Origin: JAIQFL01 sp035295745
GTDB taxonomy: Bacteria > Acidobacteriota > Terriglobia > Bryobacterales > Bryobacteraceae
Reading direction: 5' to 3'
Length of the DNA: 14,844 nucleotides
Assembly: GCA_035295745.1 (NCBI GenBank)
Contig: DATGIL010000086.1
Location: 1 to 14,844, forward strand
Made by a program: the position numbers and the translations under genes. Below, in pieces: positions 1 through 6,286 of this stretch; positions within the stretch are counted from its first letter, which is position 1, and each line of letters begins with the position of its first letter. The notes under the pieces are model-generated. The model had not been told where the DNA came from and did not search any database. It was given only the letters and a program-made list of their open reading frames with translations.

Positions 1-168
1 ACACGATCCGCAATCGAACACGATCCGCGACCGAACACGATCCTCGATCGACACGATCCGCGACCGCAACCACGATCCTCGATCGACACCGATCCGCGAC
101 CGACACGATCCGCGACCGACACGATCCGCGACCGCACCACGATCCTCGATCGACACGAGCCGCGACCG
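1..168. repeat. Degenerate GATC-rich minisatellite, about 10 units
   Basis: About ten head-to-tail units of 14-21 bp begin at positions 1, 18, 35, 51, 72, 86, 103, 119, 139 and 153. Two unit types alternate irregularly: type A reads ACACGATCCGCGACCG and type B reads ACACGATCCTCGATCG. A composite A+B pair recurs almost unchanged at 51-85 and 119-152. Unit lengths are not multiples of three and no frame is kept, so this does not look like coding sequence. The array touches the left edge and may be longer. No spacers are present, so it is not a CRISPR. Its function is unknown; slipped-strand or unequal-crossover expansion is an inference. Confidence 0.85.
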
Positions 169-236
169 TAAGGGAGCGTCACGCATCTCACATCGGCATA
201 CCGAGTGCTCTAACCACACCGGGGGGAATTTAAGAA

Positions 237-398
237 ATGCTCCACTGGTCACTGGTATTTCTGGTAATCGCACTCATCGCGGCGGTATTAGGCTTCGGCG
301 GAATCGCCGGCGCCGCTGCGGGAATTGCCAAACTTCTGTTCTTCATCTTCCTGGTGATTTGGTTGGTGGCCTTCATCGCCGGCCGCCGATCGATATGA
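237..398 (+). CDS. DUF1328 (YtjA-like) small membrane protein
   Basis: A 53-residue ORF begins MLHWSLVFLVIALIAAVLGF and ends in AGRRSI. It is almost entirely hydrophobic, with two predicted membrane helices (about residues 4-20 and 30-48) joined by a Gly/Ala-rich turn (GGIAGAAAGIAK). The MLxWxLxFLVIALIAAxLGFGGIAG start is typical of the DUF1328/YtjA family, whose members are about 50-60 residues. The family's biochemical role is not established. A purine-rich GGGGGGAA (221-228) lies about 8 nt before the ATG and serves as ribosome-binding site. Two terminators follow directly, so this is probably a single-gene transcript. The C-terminal Arg-Arg suggests a cytoplasmic tail. Confidence 0.85.
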   Translation: MLHWSLVFLVIALIAAVLGFGGIAGAAAGIAKLLFFIFLVIWLVAFIAGRRSI

Positions 399-423
399 CC
401 CGGGAGAGCTGACCAATCGGTAA

Positions 424-473
424 CCCGCCCGGCAGCGCTCCCTATGAGAGTGCTCCGGGCGGTCCTTCTTTTT
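424..473 (+). terminator. Intrinsic terminator after the DUF1328 gene
   Basis: CCGCCCGG pairs with CCGGGCGG, and the inner GCGCTC pairs with GAGTGC (one G-T pair) around a CTAT-type loop. A T-rich tail follows at 466-473 (TTCTTTTT). This is a canonical rho-independent terminator in the + direction, 26 bp after the stop codon. Confidence 0.85.
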
Positions 474-495
474 CCGGGACGCTTTTACTCCCTCC

Positions 496-529
496 GGAGC
501 GGCCAGAGGGTTGCGGCCGCTCCTTTTTT
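496..529 (+). terminator. Second intrinsic terminator in tandem
   Basis: A perfect 9-bp stem, GGAGCGGCC (496-504) with GGCCGCTCC (515-523), encloses a 10-nt loop and is followed by six T (524-529). It lies 22 bp after the first terminator with no gene between them. It may be a backup terminator, or the 3' end of a small transcript starting in or near the first hairpin. The sequence alone does not decide. Confidence 0.8.
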
Positions 530-580
530 CGCTCCTCCCTCTCCAAGAAACTTCACAAGAGAGGCCCGGAACCTCTGCCC

Positions 581-586
581 TATAAT
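581..586 (+). promoter_or_regulatory. Consensus -10 box (TATAAT) for the redox operon
   Basis: A perfect TATAAT ends only 6 nt before the ATG at 593, so transcription from it would start at or within a base or two of the start codon and give a leaderless mRNA. No good -35 lies 16-18 bp upstream. A 5-bp inverted repeat (AGAGG 560-564, CCTCT 572-576) sits where an activator or repressor could bind. The only Shine-Dalgarno-like element, GGGG (587-590), is too close to the ATG to work normally. Promoter function is inferred. Confidence 0.4.
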
Positions 587-592
587 GGGGAT

Positions 593-1192
593 ATGAAGTT
601 CTCCGCACTCGCGGTCGCCGCGTTGCTTCCCTGTCTGGCTGCATCCCTGGGAGACCTCGAAAAAGCTAAGTCATTTGGGAACCCCTCCGCTCCTGTACGT
701 ATCGACGTTTTCAGCGATTTTCAGTGTCCCGCATGCAAGGTGTTTCACGAAACCCTTTTGCCGGTGTTGATCCGCGATTATGTCGGCCAAGGCAAGGTCT
801 ACATCGTTTCGCGCGAGTTTCCGCTGAATATGCATCCCTATTCCCGCGAAGCAGCCGGTTATGCGGTAGCGGCCACACAGGTCGGCAAGTATCAGCAGGT
901 CGCCGACACCCTCTTCCACTCGCAGTCTGTCTGGGGCACGAATGGCAAGGTCTGGGACACCGTGGCCAGCGTGCTCAATCCCACCGAACAAAAGAAAGTG
1001 CAGTCTTTGGCCAAAGACCCTTCCGTCCTCGCACAGATCCAGCAGGACGTAGACTACGGGAATTCCCTCAAAATCAACCAGACCCCCACGATCTACATCA
1101 GCAAGGGGCAGAAACGCTATCCGTACGCCGGTCCCGACTTGGGGAACTATCCATTTCTTCGAGCTTTGATCGATGACCTCATCACCCGCTAA
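593..1192 (+). CDS. Exported DsbA/thioredoxin-fold disulfide oxidoreductase
   Basis: The protein has 199 residues. The N-terminus MKFSALAVAALLPCLAAS is a signal peptide with a likely cleavage after Ser18 (A-A-S). The mature part has a thioredoxin strand (VRIDVFSDFQ), the redox motif C45-P-A-C48, the DsbA-type helical insertion (about 75-150, with EAAGYAVAATQVGKYQQVAD), and a return to the thioredoxin fold with the cis-proline loop Q-T-P165-T facing the active site. This matches the Thioredoxin_4/DsbA class, which oxidises or isomerises disulfides in exported proteins. The gene overlaps the next by 20 bp. That partner is a MauE/DoxX-type membrane protein, and MauE-like proteins are thought to serve as redox partners for thioredoxin-fold proteins. 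ATG 593 is chosen because it yields the signal peptide. Oxidase versus reductase role cannot be read from CPAC alone. Confidence 0.88.
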   Translation: MKFSALAVAALLPCLAASLGDLEKAKSFGNPSAPVRIDVFSDFQCPACKVFHETLLPVLIRDYVGQGKVYIVSREFPLNMHPYSREAAGYAVAATQVGKYQQVADTLFHSQSVWGTNGKVWDTVASVLNPTEQKKVQSLAKDPSVLAQIQQDVDYGNSLKINQTPTIYISKGQKRYPYAGPDLGNYPFLRALIDDLITR

Positions 1193-1637
1193 GATCCTGC
1201 GTGTGGCGCTTCGCCTCGTCTTAGGCGTGGTGTTCGTGTACGCCGCCTGGGTGAAACTTTTCGGCCCTCACCTGAGCTGGCCCCTCCGAATGGAACCATG
1301 GGAGCTGTTTGCGCTCGCCATCAGTTCCTATGACATTCTGCCCCTGAAAGCAGTGGAACTCGTCGCCCGCACCTTGCCATGGTTCGAGCTCGCCATCGGA
1401 GTGATGCTCCTCGCCGGTTGGGGTTTGCGAGTCTCCGCGACGGCCACCGCAGCGCTACTCTTGGTCTTTTTCGGCCTGATGGTGCGAGCCTTCACGCAGG
1501 GCAAGGAGATCAGTTGCGGTTGTTTCGGACCAGGCGAGATCATCTCCGCATGGACGCTTCTCCGCGATGGCAGTATGCTCGCGGGCGCGCTCCTGCTCAC
1601 CTGGATGGCTTTCCAGAAGCGCCGGATGATGGTGTGA
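1173..1637 (+). CDS. MauE/DoxX-family redox-associated membrane protein
   Basis: A 154-residue integral membrane protein with four likely helices (about 8-27, 64-83, 88-106, 130-148). The first helix carries the family-like LGVVFVYAAWVKLF segment. A soluble loop holds SCGCFG, with C115 and C117, which is the cysteine signature of MauE-type proteins. In methylamine utilisation MauE works with the thioredoxin-like MauD in disulfide formation. Here the gene overlaps the CPAC oxidoreductase gene by 20 bp, so the pair probably forms an electron relay between the membrane and the periplasmic thioredoxin domain. Only one CxC pair is present, unlike the four essential cysteines of DsbB or VKOR. The start at 1173 lies inside the upstream gene and its ribosome site is poor, suggesting translational coupling. 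Confidence 0.8.
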   Translation: MTSSPAKILRVALRLVLGVVFVYAAWVKLFGPHLSWPLRMEPWELFALAISSYDILPLKAVELVARTLPWFELAIGVMLLAGWGLRVSATATAALLLVFFGLMVRAFTQGKEISCGCFGPGEIISAWTLLRDGSMLAGALLLTWMAFQKRRMMV

Positions 1638-2374
1638 GCGTCCTCGATCGCGAACTCGCCTATCACGAGAAGCTCTATTCCGGTTTCGCCCAATCGCATT
1701 TTGCACGTCCCGCGGTCCGCGCTCTGCGCCGGCACATGGTGGCCAGAATCCTGGCGATGACGTGCGCCGATTCCCGGTCGCGAGTGCTGAGTCTGGGATG
1801 CGGTATCGGCGATACCGAGCTGTTGCTGGCTCACCACGTCAAAGAAGTCGTAGGCGTCGACCTCTCCCCCTCAGCCGTGAGGCAGGCCCGCGCCGACGCA
1901 TCCCGATTGGGAATTGCCAATGCGCACTTCGAGCAAGGCAGCAGCGCGTCTGGCCGCTTCGAGGCCGTAATTGCGATCTTCTTCCTGCATCACCTTGCCG
2001 ATGACGCGCTCGCCGGGCTGCCTGACACTCTCAGGGGCATGCTGGCCGAGGCCGGCGTCTTCTACTCGTTGGATCCGAGCTGTCGCCGTGCGTCCGGCGC
2101 CGTCGGCCGTCTGCTCATCCCGCGCCTGATGAAGCGATATCAGAGTCCTGACGAGCGGGAACTGGAGCCCGAAGCCACGGCAGCTCTGTTCCGCGGTGCC
2201 GGCTACGACGCACGCACGGAGATGTACGACTTCGGCTCGTCTCCCATGGCCGGCCTGTTTCCGGGGTGGCGCGCGGGCTACCGATTTACCCGCGCCCTCG
2301 ATAACGGCCTGCTGCGCGCCCGCTTCTTTCGCCGCTTTGGCAGCAATTTCGAAGTCATCGCCCGGCTGCCTTGA
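1634..2374 (+). CDS. Class I SAM-dependent methyltransferase
   Basis: With a GTG start at 1634 the protein has 246 residues. That GTG overlaps the TGA of the MauE-like gene (GTGA), so the two are probably translationally coupled. SAM-binding motif I is RVLSLGCGIGDTELL (about residues 50-64). The acidic end of strand 2 is GVDLSPSAV with D76, followed by ARADASRLGIANAHFEQG and the post-motif IFFLHHLAD (about 115-123). This is the Rossmann-fold arrangement of Methyltransf_11/25 proteins. The C-terminal part (about 145-240: SLDPSC, RLMKRYQSPDERELEPEA, ending FEVIARLP) probably forms the substrate lid. The substrate is unknown. Placement directly after the two redox genes suggests a shared transcript, not a shared reaction. 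The open frame extends upstream to 1379 but only as the alternate frame of the MauE-like gene. Confidence 0.82.
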   Translation: MSVLDRELAYHEKLYSGFAQSHFARPAVRALRRHMVARILAMTCADSRSRVLSLGCGIGDTELLLAHHVKEVVGVDLSPSAVRQARADASRLGIANAHFEQGSSASGRFEAVIAIFFLHHLADDALAGLPDTLRGMLAEAGVFYSLDPSCRRASGAVGRLLIPRLMKRYQSPDERELEPEATAALFRGAGYDARTEMYDFGSSPMAGLFPGWRAGYRFTRALDNGLLRARFFRRFGSNFEVIARLP

Positions 2375-2386
2375 TCGATTCGACAA

Positions 2387-3853
2387 TCAATTCGACTCGG
2401 CGGCCACCTCTTCTACCGGCCCGAATTTCTTCAACAGCTCGCGAATCCGCGCGCCGTCGCCCACCGCGATGATCTGCACGTTGTCGTACGGCACGTACTT
2501 CTTCGCGACGCGCGTCACGTCTTCGGCCGTCACCGCCATGATCTTGTCCGTATAAGTATCCCAGTAGTCCTCGGGCAATCCGAACTCCCGCTGCTGCAAC
2601 CATCGCGACAACACGCCTGCCGGATTCTCCAGCCCCAGGGCGAAACTCGCCACCAGTGTGCGCTTGGCGCCGTCCAGTTCATCCTTCGGCACCGTGACGT
2701 CACGAATCTCGTGGAATTCCTTCAACAGGTCCGCCAGCGCCGCCTCCGTGACTTCCGTCCGCACCGACATCGACGAGCTGAAATGCTGCGTGTACCGCGA
2801 TGCCGCGAAGCTCGAACTCACCCCGTACGTGTAGCCCTTCTCTTCTCGAATGATGCGGAACAGGCGCGCCGCCGGTCCCGACCCGAGCACCTGATTCATC
2901 ACCAGGCAGGCAATATAGTCAGGACTGTTGCGGTCGATCGCGCGATTGGCCAGTACCAGATCGGTCTGCACAGAGCCCGGACGCGAAATCAGCCATACCT
3001 TCTTCTCCGCGATCGGAGCCGCAACGGGGAAAGTGACAGGTTCGACCGGTCCGCCCTTCCATCCGCCAAGCGCCTTCTCGAGTTTCGCCACCGCCTCGCG
3101 CGGATTGATATCGCCCACGATTCCGGCCAGATCGCCCGAAGGCACGTAGTAGCGCTTGTAATGCTCCATCAGATTCTCGCGCGTGATCTTGTCCAACGAC
3201 GCCACCGTGAGGCGCGAATGGCGGGCATCGCTCGGATACAGCACGTTCATCAACTCCTCGTTCGATAACGACGCCGGCGAGGTGCGCGCTTGCGCCAGTG
3301 TGCTTCTCTGCCGCGACCGCCAGCGCTCGAACTCATCGGCAGGGAACGCTGGATGCAGCAGGATATCCGTGAGGACCGCGAGCGCCGCATCGAAGTTCTC
3401 GGTTAGTGAGCTGACCGAGATCGTAGCGGTACCGCCTGCGCCGCCGGCATTGCCGCCGCGTCCCCCGCCTCCTCCGCCTCCCGCGGTAATCGAGATCGTG
3501 GCGCCGATGTCGCCCAGTGCCTCGGAAATCTGACGCGCGTTCCGGGTGGTCGTCCCCAGCATCATCAACGCCGCCGTAGCCTCAGCCACGCCGGTCAGTC
3601 CCTCGGGGTCGCGCAGGTGCGACGACGGAATCGAGATGTTGAGCGCGATGGTAGGCGCGCGGTGGCTCTCCAGAATCACCAGCTTGATCCCATTCGATAG
3701 CTGACGCTCCACGGGACGCGGCAGCTTAACCTTCAGAACCTCGTTCGAGACCGGAGCGCGGTTCAGACGGACCATGCCGCGGAAGCCGGCGTCCGGCTCC
3801 TGCGCCCAAAGGCCAGTGGCGAACACGATGCAGAAAACGATGGGCATTCTCAT
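2387..3853 (-). CDS. M16 peptidase-like subunit without zinc site, with R/Y pair
   Basis: The protein has 488 residues. The signal peptide MRMPIVFCIVFATGLWA-QE indicates export to the periplasm. Two M16 domains follow. Where the catalytic HxxEH should stand (about 88-100) the protein reads GVAEATAALMMLGT, so both His and the Glu are lost and this chain cannot bind the catalytic zinc. In the C-terminal domain it keeps LFRIIREEKGYTYGVSS, with the Arg336/Tyr343 pair (seven apart) used by M16 proteins to hold substrate. This is the non-catalytic half of a heterodimer, comparable to Sph2682 of Sphingomonas A1 or the alpha subunit of mitochondrial processing peptidase. A 17-residue Gly-rich insert (125-141) interrupts the first domain. 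The start is set by AGGA (3861-3864), which overlaps the TAA of the upstream subunit gene; the gap is 10 bp. Confidence 0.9.
   Translation of the reverse strand: MRMPIVFCIVFATGLWAQEPDAGFRGMVRLNRAPVSNEVLKVKLPRPVERQLSNGIKLVILESHRAPTIALNISIPSSHLRDPEGLTGVAEATAALMMLGTTTRNARQISEALGDIGATISITAGGGGGGGRGGNAGGAGGTATISVSSLTENFDAALAVLTDILLHPAFPADEFERWRSRQRSTLAQARTSPASLSNEELMNVLYPSDARHSRLTVASLDKITRENLMEHYKRYYVPSGDLAGIVGDINPREAVAKLEKALGGWKGGPVEPVTFPVAAPIAEKKVWLISRPGSVQTDLVLANRAIDRNSPDYIACLVMNQVLGSGPAARLFRIIREEKGYTYGVSSSFAASRYTQHFSSSMSVRTEVTEAALADLLKEFHEIRDVTVPKDELDGAKRTLVASFALGLENPAGVLSRWLQQREFGLPEDYWDTYTDKIMAVTAEDVTRVAKKYVPYDNVQIIAVGDGARIRELLKKFGPVEEVAAESN
3431..3481 (-). other. Poly-glycine insert in the non-catalytic M16 subunit
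   Basis: Residues 125-141 read as a run of seven Gly followed by R-G-G-N-A-G-G-A-G-G. They lie between two beta strands (GATISITA and TATISVSS). The partner subunit has its own Gly-rich stretch at a different place in the fold. It is low complexity but in frame, so it is probably a flexible loop. Confidence 0.8.
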
Positions 3854-3863
3854 GGCTCGATCC

Positions 3864-5270
3864 TTAGTTCTCCTGCCCGCCGCGCCGCCCTCCGGGGCGA
3901 CCGGTGGCTCCGGGTTGTGTGATCAGGACGACGCGATTCGCCATCAGCAGATCGGCACGGGCGGCCTTCTGAATATCGGCCGCGGTCACGCCGAGCTGCG
4001 CGTCGAGTTCGCTGTTGACGCGGTTGGGATCGTTGAAGACGGCCGCCGCATCGGCCAGCGCCTGTGCACGGCTCAGTGCCGTCAGACGATTCTCGGCACT
4101 GCGGCGCAGCGCGATCCGCACCCGTCCCAATTCCTTGGGAGTGACAGGCTCGGAGTGCAGTTTGGCGATCTCCTCGGAGATCAGTGCCTCCACCTCTTCG
4201 GCAGTCTTGCCAGGGCGCACGGTCGCCGAGATGTGGAGCGTGCCCGGGCCCGCGCGCCGGTCGGTGGAGCAACTCACTTGCGAGGCCACTTCCTTCTCCA
4301 CCACCAGTTTTTGGTACAGGCGCGAATTGTTTCCTCCGCCGCCACCGCCGCGTCCCCCGAATCCACCACCGCCTCCACCCAGAATCGAAGCCGCGATTGA
4401 CAGGGCGCGCGCATCCGGCTGGCCCGACGCGGGAATGCGATACGCTATGTCCACACGAGTCAGCCGCGCCAGTGGGTCAACGTACGTGGCCCGCCGCTCG
4501 GCAGTCTTGGCCGGCTCCGCGAGGTCCACCGGCTTCGGCGGATCCTGGCGAGGGATGCTGCCGAAATACTTCTTCACCTTGGCGAGAGTCTCTTTGGTAT
4601 CGAGATCGCCCACCAGCGCCAGCACGGCGTTATTGGGAGCGTAATAAGTCTTGAAGAACTGCTTGACGTCGTCCACCGAGGCGGCGTCGAGATCCTCCAT
4701 GGAACCGACCACGGGATGGTGGTAGGCGAAGTTGTCGTAGACCAGTTCCTCGAGCTTCTCGGACGTCTGCCCGTACGCCTGATTGTCGTTGCGCAGACGG
4801 CGCTCCTCTTTGACGGCCTGCCGCTGATTCTCCAGGTTGTCCTGCGTGATCACCAGGCCGTGCATCCGATCGGCCTCGAGATATAGACCGAGATCGAGCT
4901 GGTTCTTCGGCAAAGTCTCGTAATAGGACGTGCGGTCGGTGTTGGTGGTGCCGTTCGAATTGCCGCCGTTGGTGTAGATGAGGAAGTCCAGTTCACCGAC
5001 GCCGACGTTTTCCGAACCCTTGAACATCATGTGTTCGAAAAGATGGGCGAATCCGGTGCGTCCCTTGCGCTCGTCTTTGGACCCGACCTTATAGCTGACG
5101 CAGATCGCGTAAACCGGAGCGTAGTGGTCTTCAGAAATAATCACGCGAAGGCCGTTGTCGAGGTATGTATCGGTGAATTTGACCTTGGGGATGGTGGACG
5201 GCGCTTGTTGCGCCAGCGCCCAAACGGCGGCCATTGCGGCCGCGGCAAGGGCCAGAGCGATGCGTTTCAC
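3864..5270 (-). CDS. Zinc-dependent M16 peptidase, catalytic subunit
   Basis: The protein has 468 residues. The signal peptide ends VWALA-QQ (cleavage after about residue 20), so it is exported. The inverted zinc motif H76-L-F-E79-H80 is intact in GFAHLFEHMMFKGSENV. The distal zinc ligand is Glu156 in QAVKEERRLR, 80 residues after H76, as in pitrilysin and processing peptidases. NGTTNTDRTSYYETLP and NFAYHHPVVGSMEDLDA are typical M16B segments. In the second domain the place of the substrate Arg/Tyr pair reads LVVEKEVASQVS, so the pair is missing and the partner gene supplies it. A Gly-rich loop (298-313) precedes NNSRLYQKL. The start codon is GTG, preceded by a full AGGAGG (5275-5280) 4 nt upstream. 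It is the first gene of the operon. The substrate is unknown; periplasmic peptide turnover is an inference. Confidence 0.92.
   Translation of the reverse strand: MKRIALALAAAAMAAVWALAQQAPSTIPKVKFTDTYLDNGLRVIISEDHYAPVYAICVSYKVGSKDERKGRTGFAHLFEHMMFKGSENVGVGELDFLIYTNGGNSNGTTNTDRTSYYETLPKNQLDLGLYLEADRMHGLVITQDNLENQRQAVKEERRLRNDNQAYGQTSEKLEELVYDNFAYHHPVVGSMEDLDAASVDDVKQFFKTYYAPNNAVLALVGDLDTKETLAKVKKYFGSIPRQDPPKPVDLAEPAKTAERRATYVDPLARLTRVDIAYRIPASGQPDARALSIAASILGGGGGGFGGRGGGGGGNNSRLYQKLVVEKEVASQVSCSTDRRAGPGTLHISATVRPGKTAEEVEALISEEIAKLHSEPVTPKELGRVRIALRRSAENRLTALSRAQALADAAAVFNDPNRVNSELDAQLGVTAADIQKAARADLLMANRVVLITQPGATGRPGGRRGGQEN
4332..4379 (-). other. Gly-rich loop in the catalytic M16 subunit
   Basis: Residues 298-313 are a near-pure glycine run broken by one Phe and one Arg, just before NNSRLYQKL. 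In mitochondrial processing peptidase the comparable Gly-rich loop belongs to the non-catalytic alpha subunit and helps admit substrate. Here it sits in the zinc-bearing chain. Confidence 0.8.
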
Positions 5271-5283
5271 GGGACCTCCTGGA

Positions 5284-5562
5284 TCGATTCATTGTAATGG
5301 ATTATGCAGCTGCGACCATTCTCCTCGCAGCGATGGAATACGCACTACAACACCGAGAATCACAAAACCTGCACTTTTTCAGCAGAACCTGCATCTGCCG
5401 CAGACCGCTTCGATGTCCTTCCAGACCCCGTAAAACGGACGCGCCGGCTGCGTTTTCTCGAAATACCCTTTGCATGCACAATCGCCGCCCTTTCCCAGGC
5501 CAGACCGCTGAGGTGGTGCCCCCCGTGCACTAACTAAGCAGTCGCAATGGATGTCTTGCGAC
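5284..5562. other. Divergent intergenic region between M16 and SYLF operons
   Basis: About 300 bp lie between the GTG at 5270 and the ATG at 5580. I see no convincing gene. The short frames here (for example 5379-5564 on the - strand) lack a ribosome-binding site and family features. The region must hold promoters for both operons. On the - strand CATAAT (5301-5306) and TACAAT (5292-5297) could be -10 boxes, but neither has a matching -35. It also contains a spaced direct repeat and a short palindrome, listed separately. Confidence 0.5.
5363..5393. promoter_or_regulatory. Direct repeat with 20-bp spacing, possible regulator site
   Basis: CAAAACCTGCA (5363-5373) and CAGAACCTGCA (5383-5393) match at 10 of 11 positions and are spaced exactly 20 bp, about two helical turns. 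Same-face direct repeats of this spacing are a common arrangement for dimeric regulators. They lie about 93-123 bp upstream of the M16 start and 187-217 bp upstream of the SYLF start. Binding is an inference. Confidence 0.35.
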
Positions 5563-5579
5563 AAGAGAAGGCAACGAAG

Positions 5580-6254
5580 ATGAGATTAATAATCGTGGCC
5601 GGACTGGCCCTCACAACGTCGTTATGGGCAATCGATAAAGAGCCTGCCAACCGCTTAGGCGAGGCGGCCTCGGTGTTTTCCGAAATCATGGCGACTCCCG
5701 ACAAGGGGATTCCGCAGGATCTGCTCGAAAAGGCGCACTGCATCGTCATTGTGCCAGACCTCAAGACAGGAGCTTTCATCGTCGGCGGTAAGTATGGGAA
5801 GGGATATCTCTCCTGCCGCGGCGAGAACGGTTCTGGCTGGTCGGCGCCCGCTACCGTTCGCATCGAAGGCGGCAGCGTCGGCTTTCAGATTGGCGGATCT
5901 TCGACGGACCTGATCATGCTGGTCATGACGGAACGCGGTGCGGATAAACTGCTTTCCAGCAAGTTTACTCTGGGCGCCGAAGTTTCCGCCGCGGCGGGTC
6001 CCGTGGGACGGACCATCACGGCTCAAACCGACGCTCAAATGCACGCGGAGATTCTCTCCTGGTCGCGCTCCCAGGGCCTGTTTGCCGGTCTCGCCCTGGA
6101 AGGGGCCACCTTGCGGCAGGATCTGGATGACAACGCGACCCTCTACGGCTCGAAACTGGAGAATCGGGATATCGTGACCAGCGGGAGGCCTGCGCCCGCC
6201 GCAGCCGGTCCCCTGATGGTCCTCTTGAACAAATACTCGGCGCGAGAGCGCTGA
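5580..6254 (+). CDS. Ysc84/SYLF-domain lipid-binding protein
   Basis: With the start at 5580 the protein has 224 residues and a clear signal peptide (MRLIIVAGLALTTSLWA-ID). GAGAAGG (5565-5571), 8 nt upstream, supports this start over the in-frame ATG at 5547, which would add 11 charged residues before the signal. The SYLF (DUF500) domain fills about 35-224: CIVIVPDLKTGAFIVGGKYG, the VGFQIGGSSTDLIMLVM core, GAEVSAAAGPVGR, and the hallmark WSRSQGLFAGLALEGATLRQD (161-181). Eukaryotic Ysc84/SH3YL1 SYLF domains bind phosphoinositides; bacterial versions are exported and their ligand is unknown. The OmpA-type gene follows after 32 bp with its own ribosome site, so both are probably co-transcribed and act in the envelope. 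Confidence 0.9.
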   Translation: MRLIIVAGLALTTSLWAIDKEPANRLGEAASVFSEIMATPDKGIPQDLLEKAHCIVIVPDLKTGAFIVGGKYGKGYLSCRGENGSGWSAPATVRIEGGSVGFQIGGSSTDLIMLVMTERGADKLLSSKFTLGAEVSAAAGPVGRTITAQTDAQMHAEILSWSRSQGLFAGLALEGATLRQDLDDNATLYGSKLENRDIVTSGRPAPAAAGPLMVLLNKYSARER

Positions 6255-6286
6255 GAGGCCCTGGAAGAAATCACTTAAAGGACACA

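Noticed and set aside
1..168. CRISPR array
   Set aside because: The units are short, directly abutting and degenerate, with no unique spacers.
1379..1633. Longer start for the methyltransferase
   Set aside because: This stretch is the alternate frame of the MauE-like membrane protein. The protein-like part begins at the GTG overlapping that gene's stop codon.
2370..2395. Hairpin between the convergent methyltransferase and M16 genes (TTGAT/ATCAA)
   Set aside because: Only 5 AT-rich base pairs with no T run; too weak to call a terminator.
3183..4644. + strand Pro-rich ORFs (3183-3533, 4015-4644)
   Set aside because: The proline runs are the reverse complement of the poly-glycine loops of the two M16 genes.
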